The notes under the pieces were generated by a model. The model ran no database searches. It was not told where the DNA came from and saw nothing but the letters and a program-made list of their open reading frames with translations. From contig NZ_KV917376.1 in assembly GCF_002019695.1 (NCBI RefSeq), positions 2,192,386 through 2,256,385 on the forward strand: a DNA stretch of 64,000 bases, read 5' to 3'. Origin of the DNA: Evansella clarkii (GTDB lineage Bacteria; Bacillota; Bacilli; Bacillales; Salisediminibacteriaceae). Made by a program: the position numbers and the translations under genes. Numbering within the stretch: position 1 is the stretch's first letter; each line of letters starts with the position of its first letter. Shown piece after piece: positions 50,391-59,723 of the stretch.

Positions 50391-52016
50391 TTATCCAAGC
50401 ATCAGGAACATTACAACCGCAACGGCTGATACAAGAACACCGGAAATGAGAGTAAATACGAGTGTCGGTTTAAATACCTCAGCATCCTTACCTTTAATTC
50501 CTGCAGTACTTGTTCCTAATATGACGTTTGCTGGTGCAATGGAGTTACCAATAGCACCACCGACTGACTGTGCGGCAATGACATGTGGCACACTGAGTCC
50601 TTCCATGGAGCCTGCCACAGAATGGTGCAGCGGTGCGAACAGTACGTTAGACGCGGTGTTTGAGGAGGTCATAAATGCACCGATAATCCCGATTACGTTT
50701 GCTAAGGCTACGTAAACGACAGGCGGTGATACTTCCCCAATTCCAAGAGCAAGCACAGTAGTCTGCCCGGAGCTTCCCATAATTTCTGTCATTGTCAGGA
50801 AACCGGAAATTGCTAAAGAAGCACCGACAGCATTGTCTTTTACACCGGACCAGATATTACTTTTCACTTCATTGTCATCTTTATACAGTCCAACTTTTTT
50901 AAACCAGAAATAAGCGAATATTGATGAAATGAGCAGGTAAAGTCCTGGATGTGTGAGCGGTTCAATCGGCGAATAAGCCTCTTCCGCTTCCACTTCATGA
51001 CCGTAGCCTGTTTCTACAGCAGGGAACGGTGGTCCCCATTCAACCTGCTCAAGCATATTCGTAATCCCAGGTATACCAAGAGCAATAATCGAAATTACAG
51101 TGAGCACATAGTAAGGCATGAAGGCTTTATGGATGGAGGTCTTAACTTCTCCTTCCTCAGCAGCCTCATCCGGATCGTCTTCTTCAAGAATATCCGTATC
51201 TTTCTGTAGCTCTGTTTTTTCTTTATATTTATCCATTCTTGCAAGGAGAAACAGAGCACCGATAGCGAGTGTTGCAGGGATAAAGTTACTTAACGTAGGG
51301 TTTATCTGCAACAATGCAAGCTGCCCGCCACCGTGAATAACCGAAATGACAATTACAGCAATAAATCCTTCCTTAACACCTTTCCACTTAGCGAAAAGCC
51401 AGCAAATCATTAAACCGGCAACTATGTTCGGAATCCATAACATAATCCCTGTGAGGGTAAGGGTTAATGCCTGGTTTTCAATCTCAATGATATTAATAGT
51501 AGCTATCCATCCCACTGCAAGAGTACCAAACATGTTTGCCCAGGCATGCCCGATCAGCGGAATAACAACAGCAGTGACTGGTTTTACGCCGATTCCGATC
51601 AGCAGCGGAGCTACTACTGCGATTGGAGCACCAAATCCTGCGATACCTTGTAAAAAGGAAGCGAAAACCCAGCCAAATGCCAGGACAAGAAATAAGTAGT
51701 TTTTCGTATGTTCCTGCAGTCCTTCACGGATTGCTGTGAAAGCGCCAGCCTCTTTTGTTACCTGATAAAGAAGCAAGGCCGGCCAGACAACGAGCAGAAT
51801 AAAAAATGCTTCCCAAAGTCCTTTTCCAAATCCGACTGCCACGTTATCTAGTGGTGCCTGGTACATAGTAAATGCGATTAAAGCAGCAACACCCATGGCA
51901 ATCCAGCCGGAAACAGGACCGGACCATTTTAAAACAACGAGCATTATAAGCAGTAATGCTAAAGGTAAAAGTGCCAGGGACCAATGAAGGAGATCCACAG
52001 GTAAATTATTATCCAT
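50391..52016 (-). CDS. lctP: L-lactate permease (LctP family), copy 2
   Basis: A 541-residue paralog of the adjacent permease, with identical key segments (GIAGFGAPIAVVAPLLIGIG, SSGQTTVLALGIGEVSPP, AIGNSIAPANVILGTSTAGI). The two diverge mainly in the charged central loop, here ILEEDDPDEAAEEGE, and in parts of the last helices. AGAGAGGGAT precedes the ATG. The 140-bp gap between the copies includes no clear terminator. It lies 48 nt after the gamma-glutamyltransferase gene and may be co-transcribed with it. Confidence 0.93.
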   Translation of the reverse strand: MDNNLPVDLLHWSLALLPLALLLIMLVVLKWSGPVSGWIAMGVAALIAFTMYQAPLDNVAVGFGKGLWEAFFILLVVWPALLLYQVTKEAGAFTAIREGLQEHTKNYLFLVLAFGWVFASFLQGIAGFGAPIAVVAPLLIGIGVKPVTAVVIPLIGHAWANMFGTLAVGWIATINIIEIENQALTLTLTGIMLWIPNIVAGLMICWLFAKWKGVKEGFIAVIVISVIHGGGQLALLQINPTLSNFIPATLAIGALFLLARMDKYKEKTELQKDTDILEEDDPDEAAEEGEVKTSIHKAFMPYYVLTVISIIALGIPGITNMLEQVEWGPPFPAVETGYGHEVEAEEAYSPIEPLTHPGLYLLISSIFAYFWFKKVGLYKDDNEVKSNIWSGVKDNAVGASLAISGFLTMTEIMGSSGQTTVLALGIGEVSPPVVYVALANVIGIIGAFMTSSNTASNVLFAPLHHSVAGSMEGLSVPHVIAAQSVGGAIGNSIAPANVILGTSTAGIKGKDAEVFKPTLVFTLISGVLVSAVAVVMFLMLG

Positions 52017-52064
52017 ACTATCCCTCTCTTTCAGTCAGTAAGTAAGGGCGGGGCCCCGAGCTGT

Positions 52065-53714
52065 TTACCAGCTCAGGGCAATCCCGTCACCGCGGGGGTC
52101 AGCTCCGGCATTGTAAACGCCAGTTTTCTGGTCGATGACAATACCTTGCGCATGCCCCATCTGCTGTGAGTAATTCTCTGTCTTTTCTATTTCATGTCCA
52201 CGATCAGATAATTCCAGGGCGATTCTGTCTGAAATTCTTCCTTCCAGTTTAAGTGAAGAGCTGTCTTCGCCCCATGTTTTACCGTATAGCCAGCGAGGTG
52301 CCTCGATAGCCTGCTGGATGTTGTAGCCGAAGTCTACGATTCTTGTAAACAGTGCGCATTGTGTCTGCGGCTGGCCTTCCCCGCCCATGGAACCAAACAG
52401 CATAAACGGCTTTCCGTTTCTCGTTGCCATTGCAGGTATAATTGTGTGGAAAGTGCGCTTATTTGGCTCCAGTGTATTTGGATGTTCCGGATCAAGGCTG
52501 AAGTAAGATCCTCTGTTTTGCAGTAAAAATCCTGTTCCTTCAGGGATAAATCCGGAACCAAACTCATGGAAAATACTCTGGATAAGAGAGATGCTGTTCC
52601 CTTCGCTGTCAGTCACACAGCTGTAGGTGGTGTCTCTGTTTCCTTTAATATCCGGAAGATCATCCAGGTCATCGAGTGAATAAACAGAATCCCAGGAAAA
52701 ATGTTCGTTCATTTTTTCTCCGTGCTCTTTGGAAATAATCTTATCGAGCGGGATATCTTTGAAATCCATATCTGTTACCCATTTGTCCCTGTACCGGAAA
52801 GTGATTTTTGCAGCCTCGGCCATAAGGTGGTAATAATCAGGCGTCTCATCGCCAATTTCCCGTAAATCATGTTTTTCAAGCATATTAAGCATCATTAAAG
52901 TGGCAATACCCTGTGTATTCGGTTTTAATTCATGCACTTCATACCCTTTATAGGTTGTGGTAGCAGGAGATTCCCATGTTGACTGGTGGTTTTTCAGATC
53001 TTCTTTCGTAAGGAGTCCTTCGTGCTGTTCAAGGGAACTTATGAGCTTTTCGGCGATTTCTCCCTCGTAAAAAGCTTCACGTCCTGCTTTGGCAATCTGG
53101 CGGAAGGACCATGCAAGATCCGGTTGAACTAAAAGCTCACCAGTTTTTACAGGGCGTCCTTCAATAAAAAATGCTTTTTTTGTTTCAGGATACTGTTTAA
53201 TCAGATCCTGTTTTTCGTGAACGAATCTGCTGAATTTTTCACTTACAGGAAAACCCTCTTCCGCATAGTGAATAGCATCCTGGAATAATGTTTCCCATTC
53301 CAATTTTCCGTACTGCTGGTGCATTTCCCACCAGGCATCTACAGTACCAGGTACCGTGTTTGCCGCAAGCGGTCCTCTTGGTGGAATACTGTCCATATTT
53401 TTATCTGAAAAGAAATCTCTCGTCGCTTTTTCCCCTGAGCGGCCACTTCCGTTCACGGCCTTCACTTCTTTTTCTGACTTGTCCCATACTAAAGCGAATA
53501 GATCACCGCCAAGTCCTGCCATATGAGGATAGGCTACACACAGAACGGAATTCAATGCTATAGCAGCTTCTACTGCATGACCGCCTTTTTGCAGGATGTC
53601 TTTTCCTGCCTGTGTCGCTAAATAATGGGGGGAAGTAACGGCTCCGTTTTTACCCTGGACAACCGGCCTTCCAGTTTCTCCGTAATGGTGAAATCCGCCT
53701 TTTTTCATGGACAC
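52065..53714 (-). CDS. Gamma-glutamyltransferase family protein
   Basis: A 549-residue Ntn-hydrolase. It would self-cleave before the nucleophile threonine in GNRDTTYSCVTDSEGNSISL (about 365-370), giving large and small subunits. The gamma-glutamyl-binding arginine is probably in NGSGRSGEKATRD, and GGEGQPQTQCALF is typical of the small subunit. No signal peptide is seen, so it resembles the cytoplasmic YwrD group and not secreted Ggt. The GTG at 53714 is 7 nt after GGGAGGT. The gene is followed on the same strand by the two lactate permeases. Confidence 0.9.
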   Translation of the reverse strand: MSMKKGGFHHYGETGRPVVQGKNGAVTSPHYLATQAGKDILQKGGHAVEAAIALNSVLCVAYPHMAGLGGDLFALVWDKSEKEVKAVNGSGRSGEKATRDFFSDKNMDSIPPRGPLAANTVPGTVDAWWEMHQQYGKLEWETLFQDAIHYAEEGFPVSEKFSRFVHEKQDLIKQYPETKKAFFIEGRPVKTGELLVQPDLAWSFRQIAKAGREAFYEGEIAEKLISSLEQHEGLLTKEDLKNHQSTWESPATTTYKGYEVHELKPNTQGIATLMMLNMLEKHDLREIGDETPDYYHLMAEAAKITFRYRDKWVTDMDFKDIPLDKIISKEHGEKMNEHFSWDSVYSLDDLDDLPDIKGNRDTTYSCVTDSEGNSISLIQSIFHEFGSGFIPEGTGFLLQNRGSYFSLDPEHPNTLEPNKRTFHTIIPAMATRNGKPFMLFGSMGGEGQPQTQCALFTRIVDFGYNIQQAIEAPRWLYGKTWGEDSSSLKLEGRISDRIALELSDRGHEIEKTENYSQQMGHAQGIVIDQKTGVYNAGADPRGDGIALSW

Positions 53715-53904
53715 ATAAATACCTCCCTTTCAAAATAAATGAAGTCGTTCCCCTAATACCACTGACTGTTTATTTCAAACATATGACCCGGGTAAAAACA
53801 CACAGTTGTCAAAAATCTGTCACACGTTTGAAAGCTTGTCATGCATTTCAGAATGAATTCATAGAATAAAAGAACGAGAGAAGAGCTTGGATATAGAATG
53901 GCGA

Positions 53905-54195
53905 GGTAACGTAAGTGGGGGCTTGCGTACCCGCTCGTGGAAAAAAACAAAGCAAGTGGTAACGCAAGAGTGTCTCGCATGCCCGCTCGGAGAAAAAACA
54001 AAGCAAGCGGTAACGTAAGAGCATCTCGCGTACCCGCTTGGGGAAAAAAACAAAGTAAGCGGTAACGCTGGAGCGTCCATCATACCCGAACTCCATGAAA
54101 AAGTGAGAGAAAGGTAACGCTGGAGCGTCCATCATGCCTGAGCTTAGTAAAATCAGTTGAGACGGTAACGTAAGAGCATCTCGCGTACCCTTCCA
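53905..54195. repeat. 52-bp hairpin tandem array D (6 units, diverged)
   Basis: GGTAACG landmarks occur at 53905, 53958, 54009, 54061, 54113 and 54164, steps of 51-53 bp. Each unit has AGCGGTAACGTAAGA arms meeting TCTCGCGTACCCGCT and an A-rich linker (GAAAAAACAAAG). Units 4 and 5 have a changed core (TGGAGCGTCCATCAT). It lies in the gap between two divergent genes, so it shares that 560-bp region with their promoters; no other feature is seen there. Confidence 0.88.
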
Positions 54196-54278
54196 ATAAT
54201 TCATAAAAAATGATGTGTCTTTCGTCACCTTTCATTTAAAATAATAAGCAGAGACATAATAGAAAGTGGGGACAGCGT

Positions 54279-55226
54279 ATGAGAGTTTCAGTAGTGACCG
54301 TTACTAACAGATCAAAAAAACAGCGTTTACTTCGCTGGGCAGGCATCTTATTTCTGGCGATGCTTACAGGATGGGTGACGATTTTACTATTTCCTGTGAG
54401 TGAACGACCAGTAAAACCTTTTTTTGCAGATTTAGAGAATCGTCCACTGGTAATTGCCCACCAGGGTGGGGAGCATCTTGCGCCTTCAAATACGATGGAA
54501 GCATTCAGGATGGCAGACGAAATGGGAGTCGATGTTATTGAATTTGATGTACATATGACCAGTGATGGGTATCTCGTGGCAATTCATGATAATACGGTGG
54601 ACAGAACAACTGACGGGACAGGCAGAGTTAATGACATGACACTTGCTGAACTTAGGGAACTTGATGCAGCTGATTATTTTCAGGACCTTCATGGGGAGTT
54701 CAGCTTCCGGGGGCAGGGGATTATGATACCGACAGTGGAAGAAATCTTTTCGGAGTTTCCTGACATGGCATTTAACATCGAATTAAAGGCAACAAATGAT
54801 GAGGAGCTGCACCGGCCTATGGCTGAAAGGCTTTGGGAGCTTATGGTAGAATATAATATGGAAGACCAGGTGCTGGCCGCTTCTTTTAATCAGAGAATTA
54901 ATGATATGATGACTGAAATCTCAGACGGCAGGGCTGCAGTGAGCGGGGGAGTCGACGAAATTACAAGGTTTGTAGTTTTCCATAAATTTTTCCTCAACGG
55001 TCTTTATCGTCCGAAAGTTGACGCCGTGCAAATACCAACCGAGGAAAGCATTTTCAATCTGAAGGACGATAAAATTATAAGAGGGGCGCACCGCCGTGGG
55101 ATGGAAGTTTATTACTGGACTATTAATGATGAGGAAAAAATGAGAGAACTTATTGAGCTCGGGGCTGATGGAATTGTTACCGACCGTCCCGATTTGATGC
55201 TGAAAATTCTCGAAGAATACGAATAA
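54279..55226 (+). CDS. Membrane-anchored glycerophosphodiester phosphodiesterase
   Basis: A 315-residue phosphodiesterase that splits glycerophosphodiesters to glycerol 3-phosphate and an alcohol. A membrane helix (WAGILFLAMLTGWVTILLF, about 20-38) places the catalytic domain outside. The active site is clear: IAHQGGEHLAPSNTMEAF (histidine), VIEFDVHMTSDG (metal ligands), AIHDNTVDRTTDG (second histidine) and FNIELKA. A GAAAGTGGGG site precedes the start. It stands alone and is followed by a terminator. Confidence 0.92.
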   Translation: MRVSVVTVTNRSKKQRLLRWAGILFLAMLTGWVTILLFPVSERPVKPFFADLENRPLVIAHQGGEHLAPSNTMEAFRMADEMGVDVIEFDVHMTSDGYLVAIHDNTVDRTTDGTGRVNDMTLAELRELDAADYFQDLHGEFSFRGQGIMIPTVEEIFSEFPDMAFNIELKATNDEELHRPMAERLWELMVEYNMEDQVLAASFNQRINDMMTEISDGRAAVSGGVDEITRFVVFHKFFLNGLYRPKVDAVQIPTEESIFNLKDDKIIRGAHRRGMEVYYWTINDEEKMRELIELGADGIVTDRPDLMLKILEEYE

Positions 55227-55238
55227 TAAGTTATTGAG

Positions 55239-55276
55239 AGCCTTATCTGCTGATTAAAGCTGGTAAGGCTTTTTTG
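55239..55276 (+). terminator. Terminator after the phosphodiesterase gene
   Basis: AGCCTTATC pairs with GGTAAGGCT around CTGCTGATTAAAGCT-like loop sequence and is followed by TTTTTT. Confidence 0.8.
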
Positions 55277-55464
55277 CTGCTTTTTCTGCGTCTCCACTTG
55301 CATAAGATGGCCATATTCCACAAAATCGTTCCTGGAATATTTTACAATTTAATAAAAGAGGTTAAAGAAGGCTGGCAGAGGGAATCGAAGATAAAGCAAA
55401 TTACCGGGGGCCGGCTGCTGGTAATAGTAAACAGAAAACAACAAGATGACAGGGGTAAAAAAAG

Positions 55465-56070
55465 ATGCTCGAATTAATTTTTGAAGTGCTTAAGGCATTG
55501 GGATGGTTCGGCTTAATTCTTGGGGTGGCAATCGAAGCGGCTTCAATCCCATTTCCAGCCGCTTTGTTTGTTCTTGCTTACGGATATCTTCTGAATCCAG
55601 GCTGGTGGGAAATTCTTTTATTTTCAATTTTTACAACACTAACATATATGGCAGTCAGTTTAATTCCCTTCTGGATCAGCATTAAGTATGAAGACAAATT
55701 AAGAGAAAAGCTGCCGAAAAGAAAAGTGAAATTTGCCCAGGAGAAAATTGAAAAATACGGGGACTGGATGATAGCTGTGGGCCGTCTTATCGGTATGGGC
55801 TATATTTCGTATATTGCTGGTTTTTGCCAGATCTCAGTAAAGAAATTTTTGATGTTAACTTTTATTGGCTTTTATCCATTATCGGTCTTAATGTTCTACC
55901 TTGGAACGCTTGGTAATGTAGAGGCTATGGCAGAGTGGTTCCAAAACACTCAGGGATTTATATTTGCTGCTTTGGTTCTCGGCGGTTTTTCCTATATTTT
56001 ATTCAGAATATACCGCAGAAAAAAATACGATGCTGCTAAGGAAGCAAACGAGTCATGCAAATCTTCATAA
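55465..56070 (+). CDS. DedA/VTT-domain membrane protein
   Basis: A 201-residue membrane protein with the VTT (DedA/SNARE-associated) arrangement: GWFGLILGVAIEAASIPFPA is the conserved first re-entrant region with acidic and proline residues, and VGRLIGMGYISYIAGFCQIS the second (normally GRFxPxxR...AG). Family members move lipids such as undecaprenyl phosphate or phosphatidylethanolamine across the membrane. The substrate is not known here. Start ATG has GGGGTAAAAAA upstream. It is 15 nt before another membrane protein gene. Confidence 0.78.
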   Translation: MLELIFEVLKALGWFGLILGVAIEAASIPFPAALFVLAYGYLLNPGWWEILLFSIFTTLTYMAVSLIPFWISIKYEDKLREKLPKRKVKFAQEKIEKYGDWMIAVGRLIGMGYISYIAGFCQISVKKFLMLTFIGFYPLSVLMFYLGTLGNVEAMAEWFQNTQGFIFAALVLGGFSYILFRIYRRKKYDAAKEANESCKSS

Positions 56071-56085
56071 AGTAAGGTGAAACGA

Positions 56086-57111
56086 ATGCCTATTATTAGA
56101 GTGTTATTAACAGGGTTAGCTAAGTTGCTAAGTAAAGTGTTCAGTATGGCAACTCTAACATTTTTCGGACGCGTGCCTTCAAAGGACGACTCGAAAATAA
56201 GTTTTATGGGCCTCTTGTCCTTATACTGGATTTATATTAGTTTATCGGTTATCTTTCCGGATCTGGCGGAATATTTTATCCCGTTCCTCCCGGATGATGA
56301 TATGATTATAAGAATAATTGCTGTCCTTATCTGGGTTCTCATCCCACTGGTTATTGGTTATACTTCAACAAAACTGGAGAACAGGCATCCGGATCACTCC
56401 CGGGTAAAGCAAACATTAATGGGGTTCCCTTATGCTCTCGTTCTCGGTTTGCTGTCCATGGCACTGATCATTGTGATCCCGATTCTTAAGATGCCAAATT
56501 ATATGAAAAGGCACGTCCAGGAGCAGTTTGCCATCATGATAAGGGAAGGTAAATATGAGGATGTGCTCGATGAAATAGTGGATATACTGGAGAGTCATGA
56601 CCTGAAGGCAGAAGTGAAGGATACAGAAAAAGTGGCACGCTGGACATTTGTGGTTCTTACTCATATCATGGAAAGAATTTTTAACAATAAATTTGATAAA
56701 AAAATGAAGTATATAAAAGTAGAGGGATATGACGACGGAGCCACGATAACTCTCCATGCAACAGATTTATCCATTGTCGGCCCGAAAAAAGCAGTCTATT
56801 TTTTAAAGCATGTTTTATCGGAAGAGATTGAACCGGAAAATCTTTATTTTACATGGGACGATCCTATTCGGGAAAAAGAAGAAGAAATCAGGAATATTAA
56901 AAACAGAATTAAAGAAAAGGAAGAGACTGAGGATGATCTTGATAGAATGCATGCAATAACGAGAGAGCTCAGGGAGACGCCAATGTCGAATGAGGACTGG
57001 AATTCTGTCAGGAGACAGCTGTACAAACTCGAGATAGATTATTATAAAAACAGGGCAGAGGAACAGGAATCGAGCAGTAATAAAAGAGATAATTATCAGT
57101 CAGCGGACTAA
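56086..57111 (+). CDS. Uncharacterised membrane protein with a long cytoplasmic, coiled-coil tail
   Basis: A 341-residue protein that I do not recognise. The N-terminal half has three hydrophobic segments (LYWIYISLSVIFPDL, IIRIIAVLIWVLIPLVIGY, FPYALVLGLLSMALIIVIPI). After residue 145 it is soluble, with a region rich in charged residues and a predicted coiled coil (IREKEEEIRNIKNRIKEKEE, about 260-290). The ATG at 56086 has AAGGTGA upstream. It follows the VTT gene directly and probably forms an operon with it. The soluble part could bind a partner protein; nothing more can be said. Confidence 0.7.
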   Translation: MPIIRVLLTGLAKLLSKVFSMATLTFFGRVPSKDDSKISFMGLLSLYWIYISLSVIFPDLAEYFIPFLPDDDMIIRIIAVLIWVLIPLVIGYTSTKLENRHPDHSRVKQTLMGFPYALVLGLLSMALIIVIPILKMPNYMKRHVQEQFAIMIREGKYEDVLDEIVDILESHDLKAEVKDTEKVARWTFVVLTHIMERIFNNKFDKKMKYIKVEGYDDGATITLHATDLSIVGPKKAVYFLKHVLSEEIEPENLYFTWDDPIREKEEEIRNIKNRIKEKEETEDDLDRMHAITRELRETPMSNEDWNSVRRQLYKLEIDYYKNRAEEQESSSNKRDNYQSAD

Positions 57112-57146
57112 AAAACGAGGAGGTTATTAAACCCTCCTCGTTTTTC
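57111..57146. terminator. Bidirectional terminator before yitT-like gene
   Basis: AAAAACGAGGAGG pairs perfectly with CCTCCTCGTTTTT around a 9-nt loop; both strands have T tracts, serving convergent genes. Confidence 0.93.
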
Positions 57147-57151
57147 CTATA

Positions 57152-58036
57152 CTACGATATTTTCAGCGGCCGTTTCTCCTGGTCGAATGTAAAACCTTCC
57201 CCTGAGACTTCCTTCACATCATTGATGGAAAAGAAAGCATACGGGTCAATTTCATTAATGATTTTTTTCAGCTGAATCAGTTCATTGCGGTTAACAACAC
57301 AGTAAAGAACCTGGCGTTCGTCAGAAGTGAAGCTGCCTTTTCCTGTCAGTACTGTTGATCCCCGGGACATGCGTTCAATGATCGCTCTGGATACTTCCTC
57401 TGTTTTCGAAGTGATGATCATTGTTGATTTAGCAGCGCTGGCGCCCTCAATGATAAAATCAATCACTCTCGTTCCAACGAACACTGTGACAAGTGTATAC
57501 ATTGCCTGGGTTGGTGTAAGGTGAATCAATGATACGGTAATTACTACAGCATCAAAGCCGAACATAAATTTTCCAAGGCTGATACCGAAAAATTTATCAG
57601 CAAGACGGGCAAGGATGTCTGCTCCGCCTGTAGTCCCGCCTGCCCGGAATATAATTCCCAGGCCTGCCCCTGTGAAGACACCTGCAAATATAGAAACTAG
57701 AATCATGTCATTTTGCAGCGGAATTTCCGTAACAGGGTTTAGTTCAAAGAAACGTAAAGTCAGTGAGAGAAATAATGTCCCGATAACACTGTAAATAAGC
57801 ATAACCCGGCCTAACAGCTTATAGCCGATGATGAATAAAGGTATATTTATCAAAAGGTTTGATAAGGAAGGCTCGATGCCAGCCACATAGTATAGCAGTA
57901 AAGTAATTCCGGTTACTCCACCGTGAGCTAATCCATTCTGCATGTTAAAATGAATAATTCCAAAAGAGAAGATTAATGTACCGAAAAATATTATAATGAT
58001 TGGAGTTATGCGAACTCCTTCAAATAATTTAGACAT
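57152..58036 (-). CDS. YitT-family membrane protein (DUF2179)
   Basis: A 294-residue protein with five to six hydrophobic segments and a C-terminal DUF2179 domain. LAHGGVTGITLLLYYVAGIEPS and FRAGGTTGGADILARL are the duplicated YitT motifs, and KGSFTSDERQVLYCVVNRNELIQLKK is the DUF2179 part. Function is unknown; a role in small-molecule transport is assumed. The ATG at 58036 has AAGGGGGTTGG upstream; the frame extends to 58117 but has no ribosome site there. Confidence 0.87.
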   Translation of the reverse strand: MSKLFEGVRITPIIIIFFGTLIFSFGIIHFNMQNGLAHGGVTGITLLLYYVAGIEPSLSNLLINIPLFIIGYKLLGRVMLIYSVIGTLFLSLTLRFFELNPVTEIPLQNDMILVSIFAGVFTGAGLGIIFRAGGTTGGADILARLADKFFGISLGKFMFGFDAVVITVSLIHLTPTQAMYTLVTVFVGTRVIDFIIEGASAAKSTMIITSKTEEVSRAIIERMSRGSTVLTGKGSFTSDERQVLYCVVNRNELIQLKKIINEIDPYAFFSINDVKEVSGEGFTFDQEKRPLKIS

Positions 58037-58246
58037 ATAAGCCAACCCCCTTGTTTTAAAGTCAACGAGACGAAGTATAACATATGCCCCGTACCTTCCC
58101 AACAGGTTTTCTCTCAAAAAAATAAAGTTTATATTTTTTGAAAAAGGAAATCGTTTTCACTTAGCTCCTACTTTTACAGCAAATACTGTTACCTACTCCC
58201 CGAAGCTTGCTGAAAATTGTATAATGTAGCTGAAGGAAGTGAGTAT

Positions 58247-58867
58247 ATGGTGAAAAAAATGCTGATCAGTATGACGGCTATGGGGGTAATAGCTGCAGCT
58301 GTTATGTTCTTGCTCATTAGTCTGACTTCTGGTGAGACATCAGGCAGCCCTGATGAAAAGTCTTCACTTTCCAGGACTTTTAGCGATGATACATATTTTT
58401 ATTATTTAACAGAACAAGAGATTGATAAAATAATTGAGAAGGGGATAACCTCCTCCTTCTTTTCTCTGGAAAAATATATTCTTCCAGCTGGTGCCGATTC
58501 TGGAGATGTTGCCTTTGCTTATATAGAACCTCCAGCATTAACTGTTGCAAGAAAGGCATCAGAAACATATCAGCTCTATGGACGAAAAGTAAAAAGACAG
58601 GAAATTATAAAAGAGTTAATGGACGGTTACCTGCCATTTAGTATTCGATTTGAGGAAAATAAAGGCTTTCTTTACGATGCGGTTATAGAACAGGATGGAG
58701 AGATCATTTCTGCTGACAGAGAGGAAATCCTTGGCGGCGGGGCGATAAAACGGGCATATTTTAATGTTTCTGCTATCGATTTTAAAAAAGAAGCAAAATT
58801 GGTATTAATAGATACAGTGACTGAAGAGAAAGTTATATTTACTGTAGTTTTTTCTGAGTATAACTGA
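58247..58867 (+). CDS. Uncharacterised anchored extracytoplasmic protein
   Basis: A 206-residue protein with an N-terminal membrane anchor (MLISMTAMGVIAAAVMFLLISLTSG) and a soluble outer domain. Its sequence suggests beta strands (FDYAFAYIEPPAL-like VAFAYIEPPAL, LLVLIDTVTEEKVIFTVVF-like end). I recognise no family or motif. The ATG at 58247 has AAGGAAGTGAG upstream, while a longer frame from 58217 lacks one; TATAAT occurs at 58220-58225. It is followed by a convergent hairpin. No neighbour indicates a job. Confidence 0.65.
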   Translation: MVKKMLISMTAMGVIAAAVMFLLISLTSGETSGSPDEKSSLSRTFSDDTYFYYLTEQEIDKIIEKGITSSFFSLEKYILPAGADSGDVAFAYIEPPALTVARKASETYQLYGRKVKRQEIIKELMDGYLPFSIRFEENKGFLYDAVIEQDGEIISADREEILGGGAIKRAYFNVSAIDFKKEAKLVLIDTVTEEKVIFTVVFSEYN

Positions 58868-58908
58868 AAATTGTATGCACCTGGACAAAAGTCCTTTTAA
58901 TGACGTAA

Positions 58909-58950
58909 AACAGCCACCAGACATTTGGTGGCTGTTAGTGTTATTTATTA
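58909..58950. terminator. Terminator between two convergent anchored-protein genes
   Basis: AACAGCCACCA pairs perfectly with TGGTGGCTGTT around a 6-nt loop; T-rich sequence follows on the plus strand and A-rich precedes. Confidence 0.82.
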
Positions 58951-58952
58951 AT

Positions 58953-59723
58953 TTACTGCATAAGTTCAGGGTGATTTTCGTCAAGATAAGCGGATATTGC
59001 TTCTCCATATACTAAATAAAGCCTGTATTCATAGTCTTCATCTGCCTCGCCGGATTCCTGCTCATATTCCTCCTCTAAAGCAGGTTTCACGGATTGCCAG
59101 ATAAACGGCCGCATATACAGATATTCCAGCTGCCTTAGATAGAGGTTGTCATCTTCTTCTAAAAGTACATCCAGTAATATTTTTGTTTCCTGGTCATCTT
59201 CCGCGATATATTGTTCTTCATTCACAAACTCCATAAACTTTTCTTCAGAATAGGAAAATCCTGTTTCTTCTTCAGCCACGGCCATCCAGGCATTGAGTTC
59301 CTTAGCTGACCATTCAGCTTCATTTTCCATCTCCCCTTCTTCAGATAAATTCTGTCCCATAAGGCTAAGAAAATTCTGCTGTAAAAGAGCATGTTCTCTG
59401 AAAGATTCGATTCGGGGACCATCGATAGAGCTTGTCAGTCCTGTTTTACTTACAGCTTCTTCAGCGTAATCAATTATTTCCTCTGAATTAAATTGATCCG
59501 TTTCCAATATGTTTTCTTCCCCGGCTGGTTCGTCAGTAATATTAGTATTGCTGTCGGACCCGCTGCTTTCTGTTTCTTCAGGCTCGCTTCCCGAATCCTG
59601 TGAGACCTGAGGCTGTGAGGCTCCGTTCTGGGGCTCATTCATTGTCATAACTATCATTAGCAGTGATAAAGCCAGAAGAATAACAGCCCCTGCCCCAAAA
59701 TAAATTTTCTTGTTCGTTGACAT
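58953..59723 (-). CDS. Uncharacterised acidic anchored extracytoplasmic protein
   Basis: A 256-residue protein with one N-terminal membrane anchor (IYFGAGAVILLALSLLMIVM) and an outer part that is very acidic: Glu and Asp make up roughly a third of the residues, with few Lys or Arg. After a Ser/Glu/Gln-rich linker the domain appears helical, with repeated acidic helices (EEEYEQESGEADEDYEY). No family is recognised. The ATG at 59723 has CGAGGTGA upstream. The acidity fits surface proteins of salt- or alkali-adapted bacteria. Confidence 0.68.
   Translation of the reverse strand: MSTNKKIYFGAGAVILLALSLLMIVMTMNEPQNGASQPQVSQDSGSEPEETESSGSDSNTNITDEPAGEENILETDQFNSEEIIDYAEEAVSKTGLTSSIDGPRIESFREHALLQQNFLSLMGQNLSEEGEMENEAEWSAKELNAWMAVAEEETGFSYSEEKFMEFVNEEQYIAEDDQETKILLDVLLEEDDNLYLRQLEYLYMRPFIWQSVKPALEEEYEQESGEADEDYEYRLYLVYGEAISAYLDENHPELMQ

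Noticed and set aside
53753-54228. Minus-strand frames of 70-126 codons over array D
   Set aside because: They translate the 52-bp repeat into repetitive Phe/Arg-rich peptides without ribosome site or homology.
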